A stretch of 64,000 bases of DNA. Source: Zerene cesonia (lineage: Eukaryota > Arthropoda > Insecta > Lepidoptera > Pieridae). The DNA is taken from assembly GCF_012273895.1 (NCBI RefSeq), contig NC_052126.1, positions 2,121,218 to 2,185,217 of the forward strand. Direction: 5' to 3'. Below are positions 1 through 12,201 of the stretch, piece after piece; the first letter of the stretch is position 1; each line of letters starts with the position of its first letter. The notes beneath the pieces were generated by a model, which saw only the letters and a list, made by a program, of their open reading frames with translations, ran no database searches and had not been told where the DNA came from. The position numbers were made by a program, and so were the translations under genes.

Positions 1-1151
1 TGTTACACCAAACCATAAAAACAATTGAATGGAAAATTCCAGACCAAAAAAACCATTGAATTGAATATTCCTTCGTTTTTTAGGTCGGTTAAAACAACAT
101 AAAAGTACATCAGCATTACTGAAATTGATACAGAGCTCACAACAATAAAGTGAAATTAAATTTGAAAGGGGCAACATCTTAAAAGGGATTTCTTAACATC
201 CCATCTCGAAACAGGCTTTTCAGCTTAGCATTTCAGTTTAAGAAAGTTTCAATAGCCGAGATGTAACCTAGATAACGGTTTTGTAAATGCTTCTTGAAAA
301 ATGAGCCTTCAGTGTACTCTTGGGATTATCTTTGCCAAATTGTCTGGTGTTTTTTTCTTTTGAATTTAATATTCAACACACAATTAATTTTAGCATACAT
401 TTATTTATATATAGCTTAATAATAGTGTCAGAACAAAAATCTTTCCACTTTATAATATTAATAATTAGTTTGTACAGCCTACAGTTAAAAACGTTTGTTT
501 GCTCTATAAAACTAAACTAAATTCCTGATACGATGTTACTGAATAAATTCTAACTGACTCTATTGATAAAAAGATCGATTAAAAATTTTATTTTACCAGC
601 TACAATATTCCGGAGTGACAGTGAGGTTGGCAGGCAGCTAATAGTAAAAAAAAAACAAAAAAAAAACATCCTGTCGTCTTAGTGGGTGGCCATAACTCGA
701 CACAAAAAAAAACCTAATGGAAAACGGGTAAAAGACATCATCTGATGCTTGTTTTTATGAGCATTTTCATCATAAACATTAAAAAGTATACCTTCCTTTC
801 AAAATATTAGAATGGATGTGCTGCAAGTGTCGAGCTAGACCAACATTTTTGCGTGAAATACGCTTAAAATAGATGGATGGATACTAGGCCTGATTTATCG
901 CTGTTTCCTGCTCAGTTCTGATACGGGAAACTAAACCGGTGCTCCAACCGAATGCCAGCGACATTTCGACGTATGACTTATTACAAAAAAGTTACGCTTT
1001 GCGCTAATTTCGAGCATTATTTCTAGGAGCTATTTGTTAGCTTATTGTTCGATGCGGGTAATTTACTGGAACTGTCCAATTGATTATTAAGTTTTGATGT
1101 GAAACATCTGTAGCCGCACATAAAACCAATTTCTGGCGTGGCGACGCATGC

Positions 1152-1171
1152 CGTGGCGACGCGTCGCCACG
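1152..1171. repeat. 20-bp perfect GC-rich palindrome
   Basis: CGTGGCGACGCGTCGCCACG is its own reverse complement. The half-unit GTGGCGACGC occurs once more directly upstream (1138-1147). Confidence 0.9.
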
Positions 1172-2600
1172 CTATACGATGATATTTATATATACATACA
1201 TGAAAATAATGTCGATTTTCACATCTGCCAGGCGTCCCGTGACGGCTCACGTTTTTTTTAATATAATTTCCTTCGTGGTAACGTACCTGCAACTCTATGA
1301 TCTATGTAGGTACAATAATAATTTTTATCTATGCACAGATTACAACATTGTCTTGTCTATGGTACGCGGGAAAATATGTAGTGAAATTCATTTTCAACTT
1401 GCATTTATGATAGAAACAGTGAGCACTACGGAGTGTTTCCTGAAAAACAGACACAATATAACTTTCAAGTGACGGAAGGAGCGCGACGGTGTAACTTGTG
1501 TAATTGTGAAAGTTTTAACGACTTTGCCTCGTGTGTCCCACGCTTTATATTTACAGTGTGCGAAATCTTTTGTGCTTGAGTGTATACACGTTACGTATAA
1601 CGTACATAGTTCGCGTTTAATTCAATTGCATTGGGTTTTAATTGTTTTTAATTAATTCACAAAATCTTAAATTACAGAATTATTCATGAATGTTATATAC
1701 ACTTTTTGTGTTTCGTATTAGTCATTCAGTAAAAAAGAAAACATAATAAAGATTTCTGTTTTTTTATGCTCAACAACAATAAATTAAAACCATAAACAAA
1801 TAAAACATATATCATGTGATTCGATAATTCCAATTTTAAAAAATGTTGTTGTGAAATTTGAACATCTTTATGTTTTTTTATATTTGCTTTAAGTACATAA
1901 TTAATTGACACTTGACAGCCTGAACATTATTATTAATCTTAAAATGCAGCCGTTGAGAATGAAAGTGAGGTAGTCTTAAATTATAACAATATGCCATTCA
2001 GTAATAAAATTAAATAATTGCGTGACGGCATTCGCTGTAATCTTCGATTATTGTACCTACATACAAATTAAATTATTATATTAGATCGCAATTAAATTAT
2101 TTTATATCGGTGTTTTCTGTATTTCGTTTATTGTACATTATTATACATTTCTAATCTGCAAAGAAAACCAATCGTTTGATTGGTTATTGTCAAGTTTTTC
2201 ACGAAAAATGGATTGTTAAAACAATCAGTGTTTGCGGTTTATGAATCAAGGTTAGCGGACGTAATTCAGGTAAAAAAATCCGCTTTTAAAGTCGGGCAGT
2301 TTTAGTGCCGCTAGTAAGATGCGACAGAACAGTGTAGGACAAAGCTATTTATATTATAAGTTTTACTCCCAGATAAAACAATTATACCGAGTTGTATGTT
2401 GCATACATATGAATACAATATGTTGTTGTATGCCACAACACTCGTATACTCGTTTTTATAAACCTTTCGCGGTGTATACCATTCAAATTCTTATTGCTAT
2501 GGAACTAATAAATTTCTAAAAACAACAACTCGCATTCATCCATGTCAATACATATCAGAACCTATTTGAAATATTAATTTACAAAGTATTTGGTACGTTA

Positions 2601-2779
2601 TCTAATATATAAAATTCTCGTGTCACAGTTTTCGTTGCCATACTCCTCCGAAACGGCTTGACCGATTTTGATGAAATTTTTTGTGTTTATCCGGTATCTA
2701 TGAGAATCGGCCAACATCTGTTTTTCATACCCCTAAATGATAAGAGTAAGGCAGAACAGCGTTTGCAGGGTGCAGCTAG
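2601..2779 (+). mobile_element. Helitron-like non-autonomous element (family B)
   Basis: Starts TCTAATATATAAAATTC after an A and ends GTGCAGCTAG before a T, fitting Helitron rules (A|TC...CTAG|T). The body contains the phrase ACCGATTTTGATGAAATTTT common to these lepidopteran repeats. A reverse copy of the same family is at 25843-26003. Confidence 0.7.
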
Positions 2780-5700
2780 TATTATATAAGATTGATTTTA
2801 CTATGTCATTTAAAGCCTTAAGAAATGATTATATAAATTTTTGTTACAGGTATAGCAACATCGAATTTTGGAAAACGAGAAATTTTGAACGAAACAAAAA
2901 GATCGATCTCTGTGAGGTAAGATTCTTTTTTTTTTAGCCTTCCTCTGATTGTAGAATAGTTGAATAATAATATACATGTTGTACATCAAATTGTCTTCAT
3001 GAAAATTTGTACTATGGTAAACGAAATTTATAAATTTATTTAGATTTAATTATTTCTTGAAATTAAGAAAAATCAAAAGAACTGAAAGGGTGCATAGATA
3101 TAGCCAACTAATTCAGTTCTTAACTGACTTCAAAAGAGGGAGGTTATCAATTTTACTGTATATTTTTTTTGTTTTGTTACCCCAAAACATTTTAACGTCT
3201 CCTTTTCATTTGAAATCTCGTGTCTATTTTATCTAGTTCCGATAATTTAGAGGCGTTTTAGTTTTTTTATTAAAATATAGGTATATTAAATATCGACTAA
3301 CACTTTTACAAACAGACAAAACAAAATGCTATGCTATGTGATGTTTGCTTATTATTTATCTAGATTGGTTCGCATTCTTAACGCTTAGAAATATATATAT
3401 AAGCCTGAATTTCCACTAGGCGATCCTAATTTAATTAATTCTTGACTCGTTCCGTTGCCTAGCAACGCTGCTATTTGTGAAATAATAAATGACAAAATAT
3501 TACGTGGTTGTATTTCCGTATCTTGAATAAATAAACAAACAATGGAATCTTTAATAAAAATACTATACAACATTTTTATACAATAATCTAATTGTAGGAA
3601 AAACATAGAGGTAATTGTATGAATCCTCTTTTAAAATCATTATACAATACACTACTGTATTATTACTACTCATCGAATACGTAGTTATAAATATTTGAAT
3701 TAACAAATAAGTGATTAGTAGACAATGTGTGATAAACTTATATTGGAATGAATTGAAATCAATGTATTCCAGTTAATTAATACATTAGTAAAATGCAAGC
3801 ATATTAAAAAAAAGGAAAAAATTGCGCATTGATAAGAGAGGAATATAAAAATTGTAAATGGAGAAAAATATAATATAAAAATGGTTTATTATATTATATA
3901 TCATTCTGAGAATTGCATGGTTAATTCCATTTACCAGCCTTGTGAATGGTTTAAAAGATTTATCATCATTTTTATCATATCCGTATCAATTCGTTCATGT
4001 TTGAATTGATCGTAAAATAATGAGTCGGAAGACCACACACACCACACATATACAGACCAGACCAGCCCAGCTATACCCGTGGTACATATGTAGTACATCT
4101 ATGTCACTCAGTGAAGCTGCAGCTTTCTAATGGCGACAGCATTTTTGAAATCGATAGAGTGGTTTAAGCATGAAAACGTTACAAACATACAAAAGTTTCC
4201 TCTAGACTAACGTTCTGCCCTAGATTCTCCCTATAGCACTCAGGGATCACGTACGTACGTACGTATCGGTATAAAGTACTTCCTGAGATTATTGTTCAAA
4301 CAAACATTTCAGCATGTAATTAAAATAAGAAAACAAATACTGTTTTATTGAAAACCATAATAAAATGTCGAATATTATATATACATCAAATAACTAAAAA
4401 ATATAAGAACTATTATGTATTATGACTTTTGATTATCATTCTCAATTCTCCAAAAAATAATGTTTCTTTTAACACATAACCTAACCTAAACCTCTAGTAC
4501 CCACGCTCCAGTAGAGCCTAATCTATTTAGTAATGAATGAATCCCTAAAAGGATATCCTAACGCAATTAAGATTAAATTAATGATAATAATTAGGGTCTA
4601 CGTTAAAATAAAGTAACAATATTTAAAGCTCATTATCCCATGTATAAAATACGGGTGTGGATATGATTTCCTCAATTTAGGGTAGATTTAATGCTCGCAT
4701 TTTAGGGGAAATCCTTGAGGAAGGATTTGGAAAACATTTAAGGAGGTAATATAGGAGGATAAGGTTGTTTTTATGGTAAAGCAGGATATTGTCTGTTTCT
4801 TACTACTTACAGGAAAACGTTATACAGTTCTATTGTGTATTAACAGTACCTCTATGAAGAAAAATTTAAAATAATGTTATTTAAGAGCAAAAAACCGAGA
4901 TAATATTTTTTGTGCAATAACACTTTCAAATATCCATTACACATTTAAAAACCATACAACAGTTTTAATTAAATAGTAAATACACCCGTAAAACGCTTTT
5001 TTTATATTTCTTTCTTACTGGCGATCCGACCTTTTTGCATTGGTGAAATTCTACATGTACTATAGACATAAACTTTCCCCTTGAATAACTACCTATTAAA
5101 CCCACATCAATATCCGATGCTTAGTTTGAAAGATACAGCCACCGATTATAAACAGGCGAGAAGCGACTTCATTTTAAACCTACACTGTATGTGTGTGTGT
5201 GAGTGATCACACGTTCCCGAAGAAAGGACAAAAACAAGATGACAGAGAGTTTATTAGCAAGATTTTAACGCTTACCAATTTTTAATCGCTCGCAATGAAA
5301 TCTCGCAAGTTGGTAAGTCCAAACCGCTGTAATTTAGCAACATTATACAAGGAGTCGTAAGGAACAAAGGCCCGCGATTTTAGTTATGAAGTTGCCTAAT
5401 TTACGACTTTGAATAGGCAATGTATACAAAGCTGTAGGTATAGCTAATTATATACAGTGAGACGAAGAAGTTTGTAAGATTTATGTTGGGATTTCCAAAC
5501 GATGTTGACAATGGGACTTATACAATGTATAATAATTAATATAAGTACGAAATATTGTTATTGCTACCTATCCTTTGATTATGAGTTTATTCAAATACTT
5601 GTGAAACCCTTAACGTTCCTTATTATGATGATAATAAATAAAACATTGTTTGTAAATTTCACTGAATACTTCAATTGTTTGCCTTGCTTTAAAAAAACAG

Positions 5701-6769
5701 TTCATTTATTCTTTTTGCAATAAACAATAAGGGATAATTCAGAGCGAATGGTTTACAGTATACAATATCTACAATTTATTCAAATTCATATTTTATATGG
5801 CGGCTACATTATAAAAAAATACACATAGATATTGTATTTATGATAAAATATTCTTCCAATATATTAAACCCATTAATCCCATAATTAACTACTATTCCAA
5901 CAAATCGTTAAAATTGAAAAGATAAAAAAGAATACAGGAAAAATACAGTCTAAAATGAACTTTACATGAAATTGATAAAGTTGAAAATGTGTTACAAGTC
6001 GTTAACGGCTAAACACCTCTGCAAAAGTGCTGAACACGCTCCATATATGGTCCATTTTCTGAACGAAACAGCCGATAAATAGAGTACAGCATTGATTCAA
6101 TAAATAACACAAGAATCGAATCTACACCAGTTGGCAGAGTTGCAAAGAACATTGCCAAATGACGTCACTAGTAGCGTATGTTAACTGTGGCTTTATTGGC
6201 GATTGGGCAGAAATATTGGTATCTCTTATCTGGGTAATAAAATGGGCGTTTTATAGGGAAGAAATTGTGGACAGTATTATAGAGAAGTAATAGGGACTTT
6301 GGTAAAATTTGGATTAGATAATACTTGGTAAAACGATGATTAAGTGGGATGTGCGAGTCCGACTCGCGACACTAATGGTTCCGTATAAATAAGCTAAAAA
6401 GCGATTGCAAAAATATAGGCCATCGTTGTTGAATGTGAATCTTTTATTTTGAGTTAGAGGAGCAGTAACAGAAATACGTCATCTATGCAAATTTCAACTA
6501 TTTAACGAAAGTTTTCATTACATATTGAATCACTGCCTAATGACAGATAGACAAACAGACCGCACCAGGGAGACTCAGTAATAAGGTCCCGTTTTACTCT
6601 TTGGGTACGGCACCCTTACAAGCATCACCAGCATGTGGGTAATCTCCGCCACACAGGAAAAGGGCCTTCGGCTCCTGCACTCGCTGTACGAAACAAATAC
6701 AAAAATAATTTTTAGTTTTATAATATTGAAATGCTTTATAAATGAGAAATTTTGAAAGTATAGAATAAA

Positions 6770-6850
6770 TTTAATCACGAGGCGGGATTCGAACCCGCGT
6801 CTTTTCCAAACCATAGCAACGCCTATTTGGCTCGCTCGTTCGATATTTAA
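6770..6850 (-). repeat. tRNA-like repeat segment
   Basis: The minus strand contains GACGCGGGTTCGAATCCCGC, a canonical B-box/T-arm sequence, preceded by GGCGTTGCTATGGTTTGG. There is no complete cloverleaf, so a SINE head is likelier than a tRNA gene. It is related to the units at 44105-44265. Confidence 0.55.
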
Positions 6851-6899
6851 CAAAGGCCGCGTTCCGTCGATACAATATTGTTATCATTGAAATAATGTA

Positions 6900-7025
6900 G
6901 GCGGCAATCTTTTTGTAGAGGCGCAAGGTCTGCAATCGACCTAACCCCTCTCCAAATGTTCATGGGCGGTGGTAGCGTTTACCATCAGGCGACCCTGGTA
7001 CCTCATTGTCGACGATGATATAAAA
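6900..7025 (+). repeat. Family C repeat fragment
   Basis: Only the distal block is present: AGGCGCAAGGTCTGCAATCG then CCAAATGTTCATGGGCGGTG and TACCATCAGGCGACC. Confidence 0.65.
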
Positions 7026-7683
7026 AAACGTGTGTAAAGTTTGAAGTAAATATGTACGTTTAGGAGGATTCAATATCAAGTCTACAGGACTCAATTACAT
7101 ACAAACAAACAAACATACAGGTGCAGCTAGTGAAAGCGTGTCAAAAACAATATAAATAATTAATTACTGCTGGTTTCCCAAATATAAATAAATAAATTAC
7201 AGATTTCGTTCTCTTTTTGTATGTATTTATATACTATTGGATTTGACGACAAAATTCAATTCTAATTTTAAATGAGGTGTCCAATTTTAAACAATATAAA
7301 TAATAAGACACTATACAATAGAAAAAATATACGAAATAACTTGTTCTATACATGTGCAAGGCGTATAAATAAAAATTTTCATACAATCAGAAAACTTTAC
7401 TAAAACCACAAGAAACAAATGGTAAGAGTAACTCAACTCAAGTTATTTCCATGAAATTTTATTGCAACAATAAAATAGCAACGTGTTTCCTAGAATACCT
7501 CCGAGCGATTTAACTATGAACATATTCAAGTATACCTATCGATACCAATATTGTAAGGAGGAAACTTTTGTGTTTTTGTATGTATATACTGTATAACGAT
7601 GTTTAGGCACAAAACTATTCAACCGATTTCAATTTTCTTTCACAATCAGAATGATGCATCTTCACTGAGTGACATCCTACTAA

Positions 7684-7855
7684 TCCTACTAATATTATAA
7701 ATGGGAAAGTTTGTAAGGATGTGTGTGTATGTTTGTTGCTCTTTCACGCAAAAACTACTTAACCGATTGCATTGAAATTTGGTACGTAGACAGGACTGGA
7801 CAACTGGAATAACATATAGGCAACTTACGCAGGTGAAACCGCGGGGCGCAGCTAG
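7684..7855 (+). mobile_element. Helitron-like Lep1-type element (family A), internally shortened
   Basis: Starts TCCTACTAATATTATAAA and ends GGGGCGCAGCTAG before T. It lacks the internal segment (TTTTTATCCCGATATTCC) present in fuller copies such as 30750-30949. Confidence 0.8.
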
Positions 7856-10800
7856 TAGTCTATAAATGCACCGCAGACGAATTGGTTATTCATTAGTCAT
7901 TACTATGGTAATATCTTTTACATTACTCACTTTTGTGAGTTTTAACCAATTAAAAAATTACTCATTAATTTATTTACTTTTTAGTTTTATAGCATTGAAA
8001 TGCTTTATAATTTTAATCTATTATTTATAATTATTTAATTTAAGTGCGAGTCGGACTCGCAATACTAATAGTTCAATACAAAGTAGCTAAAGAGAAACTG
8101 CAAAAAGACGGAATGGATGGACCATCTAATTACTTATGAACATCGATTTATTATTATGAACGATTTCGGTCACACACACTATCATATAGGCTATTGACTC
8201 ATATAGTTCCTCTAAATACTTAATACATCTTCCAACCACCCAATATTCCAAGGGAATATATCCAATTTCTTTGCATGTAAAATCATATTCGAATTTAACA
8301 TAAACACATTGATACAATACACGTTGAAACATGTTACAATTTCACTGGCCTCTAAACAACATTCGAGTGCACCTCACTGAGATTAACCCATATTGCCTCG
8401 TTACGCGGTACTTAAAATACAATTTGTCACTGTATTGTGCCACAATTATGCCGTGTAAGCGACAATTATTGTCATTCATTTTGATAATGCATTCACATGT
8501 TCATCGGATGAAGGTTTATTTGATTAGGTGATGGTTGCCTTCAAATGTGTTTGTGAGATTTTGGGTATCAACTTATATTAGTACTTATATTCATATTTTA
8601 ATATTAGCTGTGTCCCGCGCTTCAGCCGCGTCTTACATGATGCTATGTAACCTTATAGCCTTCACCAAAACTGGATTGTTCGACACAAAAAAGATTCATA
8701 TATATACGATATCTGCCATTTTAACTGATAGTTAATGGTTAAGCTTAACAGAATGTATCCAGAAGTTGTGAAACTAGCCATTAGACTTAATAAATAACAT
8801 TTTTGTTCGTGTTATTTGAAATCTAAATTTATATCAGAGCAACTTTAATATCAAGTGTCTAAAACTTACAGACGGTAGGGGCCTAAAACACCTCGTCTGA
8901 TTTTATGACTGCAATAAACAACGTTAATATTACAACTGAGATGTATGACGATACTGCCTGCCTTTGTTTATGAGGCTATTTAATTTATTAAACCCTTATA
9001 TTTTATCAGATAACATGAATAATGTACACTAATATTAGCCAGGGGGAAGATTTTGTTTGCAAGTGTGTAATTTACAAATATGTAACGATTTACAAACTCC
9101 TTTACGATTGCAAAGTTATATTCATTCTGAATAAAGGCTCCATTTATTTTTCCTTTACTGGGTCAAGCTGAGGAGAAACAGTGTGAGTGGTTTGTATATA
9201 AATATCTAGAAAGTTCCCTCGTAGATTAGATGGTAGTGCTTGAGCCAAAAAGCGCGAAGTGGAAACTTTTATACTTAGTCTAATAATAAAAAAAGTAACA
9301 TGACAAGAATAGATAAGGCTTCAATAAGAACTATCAACGTCATTATAAATAATATTACGTAATAGGTGGAGCTTGTGGTTTCACTCAGGTGGTACTCATG
9401 TAAAGAGTAGTTTGATGCTCTGCGTATTAATGTAGTGGTCTGTAGTTTAGCGTAAAAGAGTAACAAACTAAGAAAATCCAACCATCTTCACTCAAAGTTA
9501 CAGGTTTTAAAAGAAAATATTATTTCTTCCCATTTCCAGGATTCCAGACGTTTCTTAAACATTCACGATAGCTGATAAAAACTATAATATATATCAGATT
9601 ATTTATAACATGTATGACTTTAATAACATTCCATATATTAAGTGCGCACAGGTCTATAATTTCCTTTGATTCCTAATATTTATTTATACGTTTCTTCAAA
9701 GCCGTGTGACCTTTGAATCTCTTCAATCCACTTCCAAGGCATAAACATTCGGCTCAATGAATATTGGATAGACCGGTCTATGATAAATTATATTTACTAC
9801 GAGTCAGAGAATATTTCAATTTTGACGAAATAGAAAAAATGTTCAACGTTGATTTTTCGGGATACGTCTAACACATTATGGATTTCCAAGAAAAATATCA
9901 TATCTACTTCAAGTTAAATATAAATACATACAGTAATATTAATGTCTATGGGTAGAATTCACTGATACGTTATCGATTATCTAGTAGCTGTCTTAATATA
10001 CACCTAAATAATATAACGCGAATTTTCTGTTTATGAATTAAACGAATTAATCTTACGTCTAACGTTAGAACTACTTGTAATAATTAATTAATGTTTTATT
10101 TTCTTATTTCTATTGAACATAACGCTCCGATCAATGGCTAACAAATACGAAATATTAACGATCACGCGGCCAGTCTTTGTATGGCAAATAGTCTTATCCT
10201 TTATAATATACAATCTAACAATATGTTAATTAAAACTGAAATAAAATATTATACTTTAATTACTTCCTTTATATTGCGCTGCATTATTTATTCTTGTCAT
10301 AATGTTGGCCAAGTGCGCATCGGAGGTTAACACATGTCTAAAAACTTTCCAAATGGTTTTTGCGTACCGTACCATAAATATTGAATATTTTTCGTTTCAC
10401 CACTACACCCTTAAACACACCAACCAATACATAGCAATCATAAAATTTTCAGAATTTGTTCAATTCTTAATGCGGCCATAATTCAGACATAAGCTTTCAA
10501 ATATAAAAATCTTAAATCACTTCAGCAAGGGGATAGTTTTGAGGTAAACCCAAAAAACACAATAACTTAAATTAAGATTCCCTCCTTTTTAAAGTCGGTT
10601 GTAAGTAAAATAAATTATATTACAAGTAGGTACGGGATTTATAACTGTAATAAGTACTACGAGTTTTCTCGCAACGTTTTGTCGTTTAATAAATAACACC
10701 TACAGATATAAACGCTATTGGACGTCCCAAAAAGAATATCCATTAATTATCAGTTACATTTATCCAGGAAAAACTTTTTTTTAATATTCAAATAGCAGCT

Positions 10801-10880
10801 CTTTTTTAAATAATGAACACTGAAGTGAGTGTCGATTACGTTTTCATTAAAAATAATTGCCGCTTCGGGCTTTGTTACAG

Positions 10881-10948
10881 ATCAATATCCAGTTTTAACA
10901 AGAATTATTACAGCGAATCCAATGTTACGCTGGAAAACGTGAAATATG
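10881..10948 (+). CDS. Candidate upstream exon (uncertain)
   Basis: A 68-base open segment between a good acceptor (tttgttacag) and a good donor (gtgagt). Its phase fits the next accepted exon at 12110: one leftover G plus AT makes Asp. The translation ends SESNVTLENVKY, which resembles the E strand and E-F turn of an Ig domain (pattern SxVxLxNVxxxD), as expected for the end of Ig4. The following F-strand cysteine and F-G hairpin are not found before 12110. Either a small exon is missing in between or this is not an exon. Confidence 0.35.
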
Positions 10949-11097
10949 GTGAGTTTTTGATTTCAATTTCGCTGCTCAGTAGCGCCTCAACTCATTTTCA
11001 TTTCAATTCACGTTTGCATACCCATTTATTTGTAATTACGATTACAAGCTTGATTAATGATAGATGCCTAGAAGTTATTTTTGTGATAAATTTTGTA

Positions 11098-11428
11098 TGT
11101 GGTAGTCGAACGCTTCGGCATGAATTGGGCCAACTTGCACCGGGGAAGTACTACACCCCTACAGAAAAGCGACGTGAAATAGCATACTGATGTGTTTCGT
11201 TCGGTGAGTGGGAGAACCGGAGGCCCAAATCCTCTTCCTTACCCTTTCCAGTCCTTTTCTTTATTCCTCTCCTGAAACCTTTCTTGATGCCTTTCCCATT
11301 TTAAGTCGGTAATCTATCTGTAGAGTCGTAAGGTCTGCAATCGACTTTCCAATTGTCCATAGTCGGTGGTAGCGCTTACCATCAAGCGACCCACCAGATT
11401 ATATGCCGACGTTTACATAAAATAAAAA
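11098..11428 (+). mobile_element. Dispersed SINE-like repeat (family C)
   Basis: Contains GCACCGGGGAAGTACTACAC, GCGACGTGAAATAGC, GAGTGGGAGAACCGGAGGCC and the end block GGTGGTAGCGCTTACCATCA. These phrases are very common in lepidopteran genomic DNA. The related copy at 56110-56352 shares both ends. Confidence 0.7.
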
Positions 11429-12109
11429 GATTTTTGAGAGAGAATATTGCAAGTTTGTGTTGTTTCTTCTTTTTTAGCAATAACAGATTAGGTTACAAAA
11501 ACTTACTGAAATTGCTGGATACTCAATTTTTTATACATATTCTATTATAGCATATATTAATGTTATTATAGTTGCTTCGTATCAATGACATGTGATTTAT
11601 TAGGTAAAAAGAAACAGACTAGAACAGAACAGACAGAGAGAATAGAACATTTTTCTAGGTCCTTCGAGTCCTTCAGTTAATTTGAACTGTACATATTAGA
11701 GAACGAGTAAGATCTAAGACATCATGCTGTGGTAGTATATAGGATATCTAAGATAAGCTATACGATTAGTACACAAGCCTTCAAAGGAAGCTTAGGTTTC
11801 TGTACTTGTGAAATTAATGCATGACTCGAGAGATACAAGCTTCTATGATTAATTAAATTATACGGTATTTTGTTAAGAATGTCTTTCGTATTTGTTATTC
11901 GTTGTCAAGACGAATCATATTCAATATTCATTTTTACTAGAAAGTATAAAAAAAGGGATGAATTACCAATAAATTACAGTATTGAACATGTTCTAATTAC
12001 TCGAAAAAAAAGTACTCCCATACTGTTTCAATCCCCAAACGCAATATCTTGTATTAAAGAGTAATGTAGTATTTATCAGTGACCTAGCGTCAGTGTCCTT
12101 TTGTTTCAG

Positions 12110-12201
12110 ATTCGCGAAATGTGTTCAGTCGATATAAGAGAAACGTACCGATGATGCTGTCACAATATTTTAGAGAAACCACAGTCACCGCAGGTGTCGA
12201 T
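12110..12201 (+). CDS. Dscam-like: Dscam-like exon: linker and first strand of Ig5
   Basis: Follows a cag acceptor and ends at gtaagt. It enters needing one base from upstream and leaves in phase 0. The segment VPMMLSQYFRETTVTAG matches the Dscam linker and A/A' strands that open Ig5 (family pattern of the type PxLxxxFxExTxxPG). This is the most 5' exon accepted with confidence. It sits 1.6 kb before the next exon, and the intron holds Helitron copies at about 12318-12517, 12857-13005 and 13055-13256. Confidence 0.82.

Larger units (their letters stand above)
1..12109. other. Non-coding, repeat-bearing stretch upstream of the first accepted exon
   Basis: No convincing coding exon is visible here apart from two weak candidates described separately. 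The sequence is AT-rich and contains Helitron-like copies (2601-2779, 7684-7855), a tRNA-like repeat near 6770-6850, fragments of a dispersed repeat (6900-7025 and 11098-11428), and simple repeats such as (ACGT)4 at 4249-4265. The first accepted exon enters mid-codon and starts at Ig5, so at least one more coding exon must lie upstream. The simplest reading is that this stretch is a long 5' intron of the Dscam-like gene, with Ig1-Ig4 outside the window. No promoter could be supported. Confidence 0.6.

Noticed and set aside
1023..1292. 89-codon minus-strand open frame
   Set aside because: No recognisable motif, overlaps another frame on the plus strand, and low-complexity AT-rich surroundings with a GC palindrome.
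6770..6850. tRNA gene on the minus strand
   Set aside because: The canonical GGTTCGAATCCC is present but no matching acceptor and D arms; related copies elsewhere show it is a repeat.
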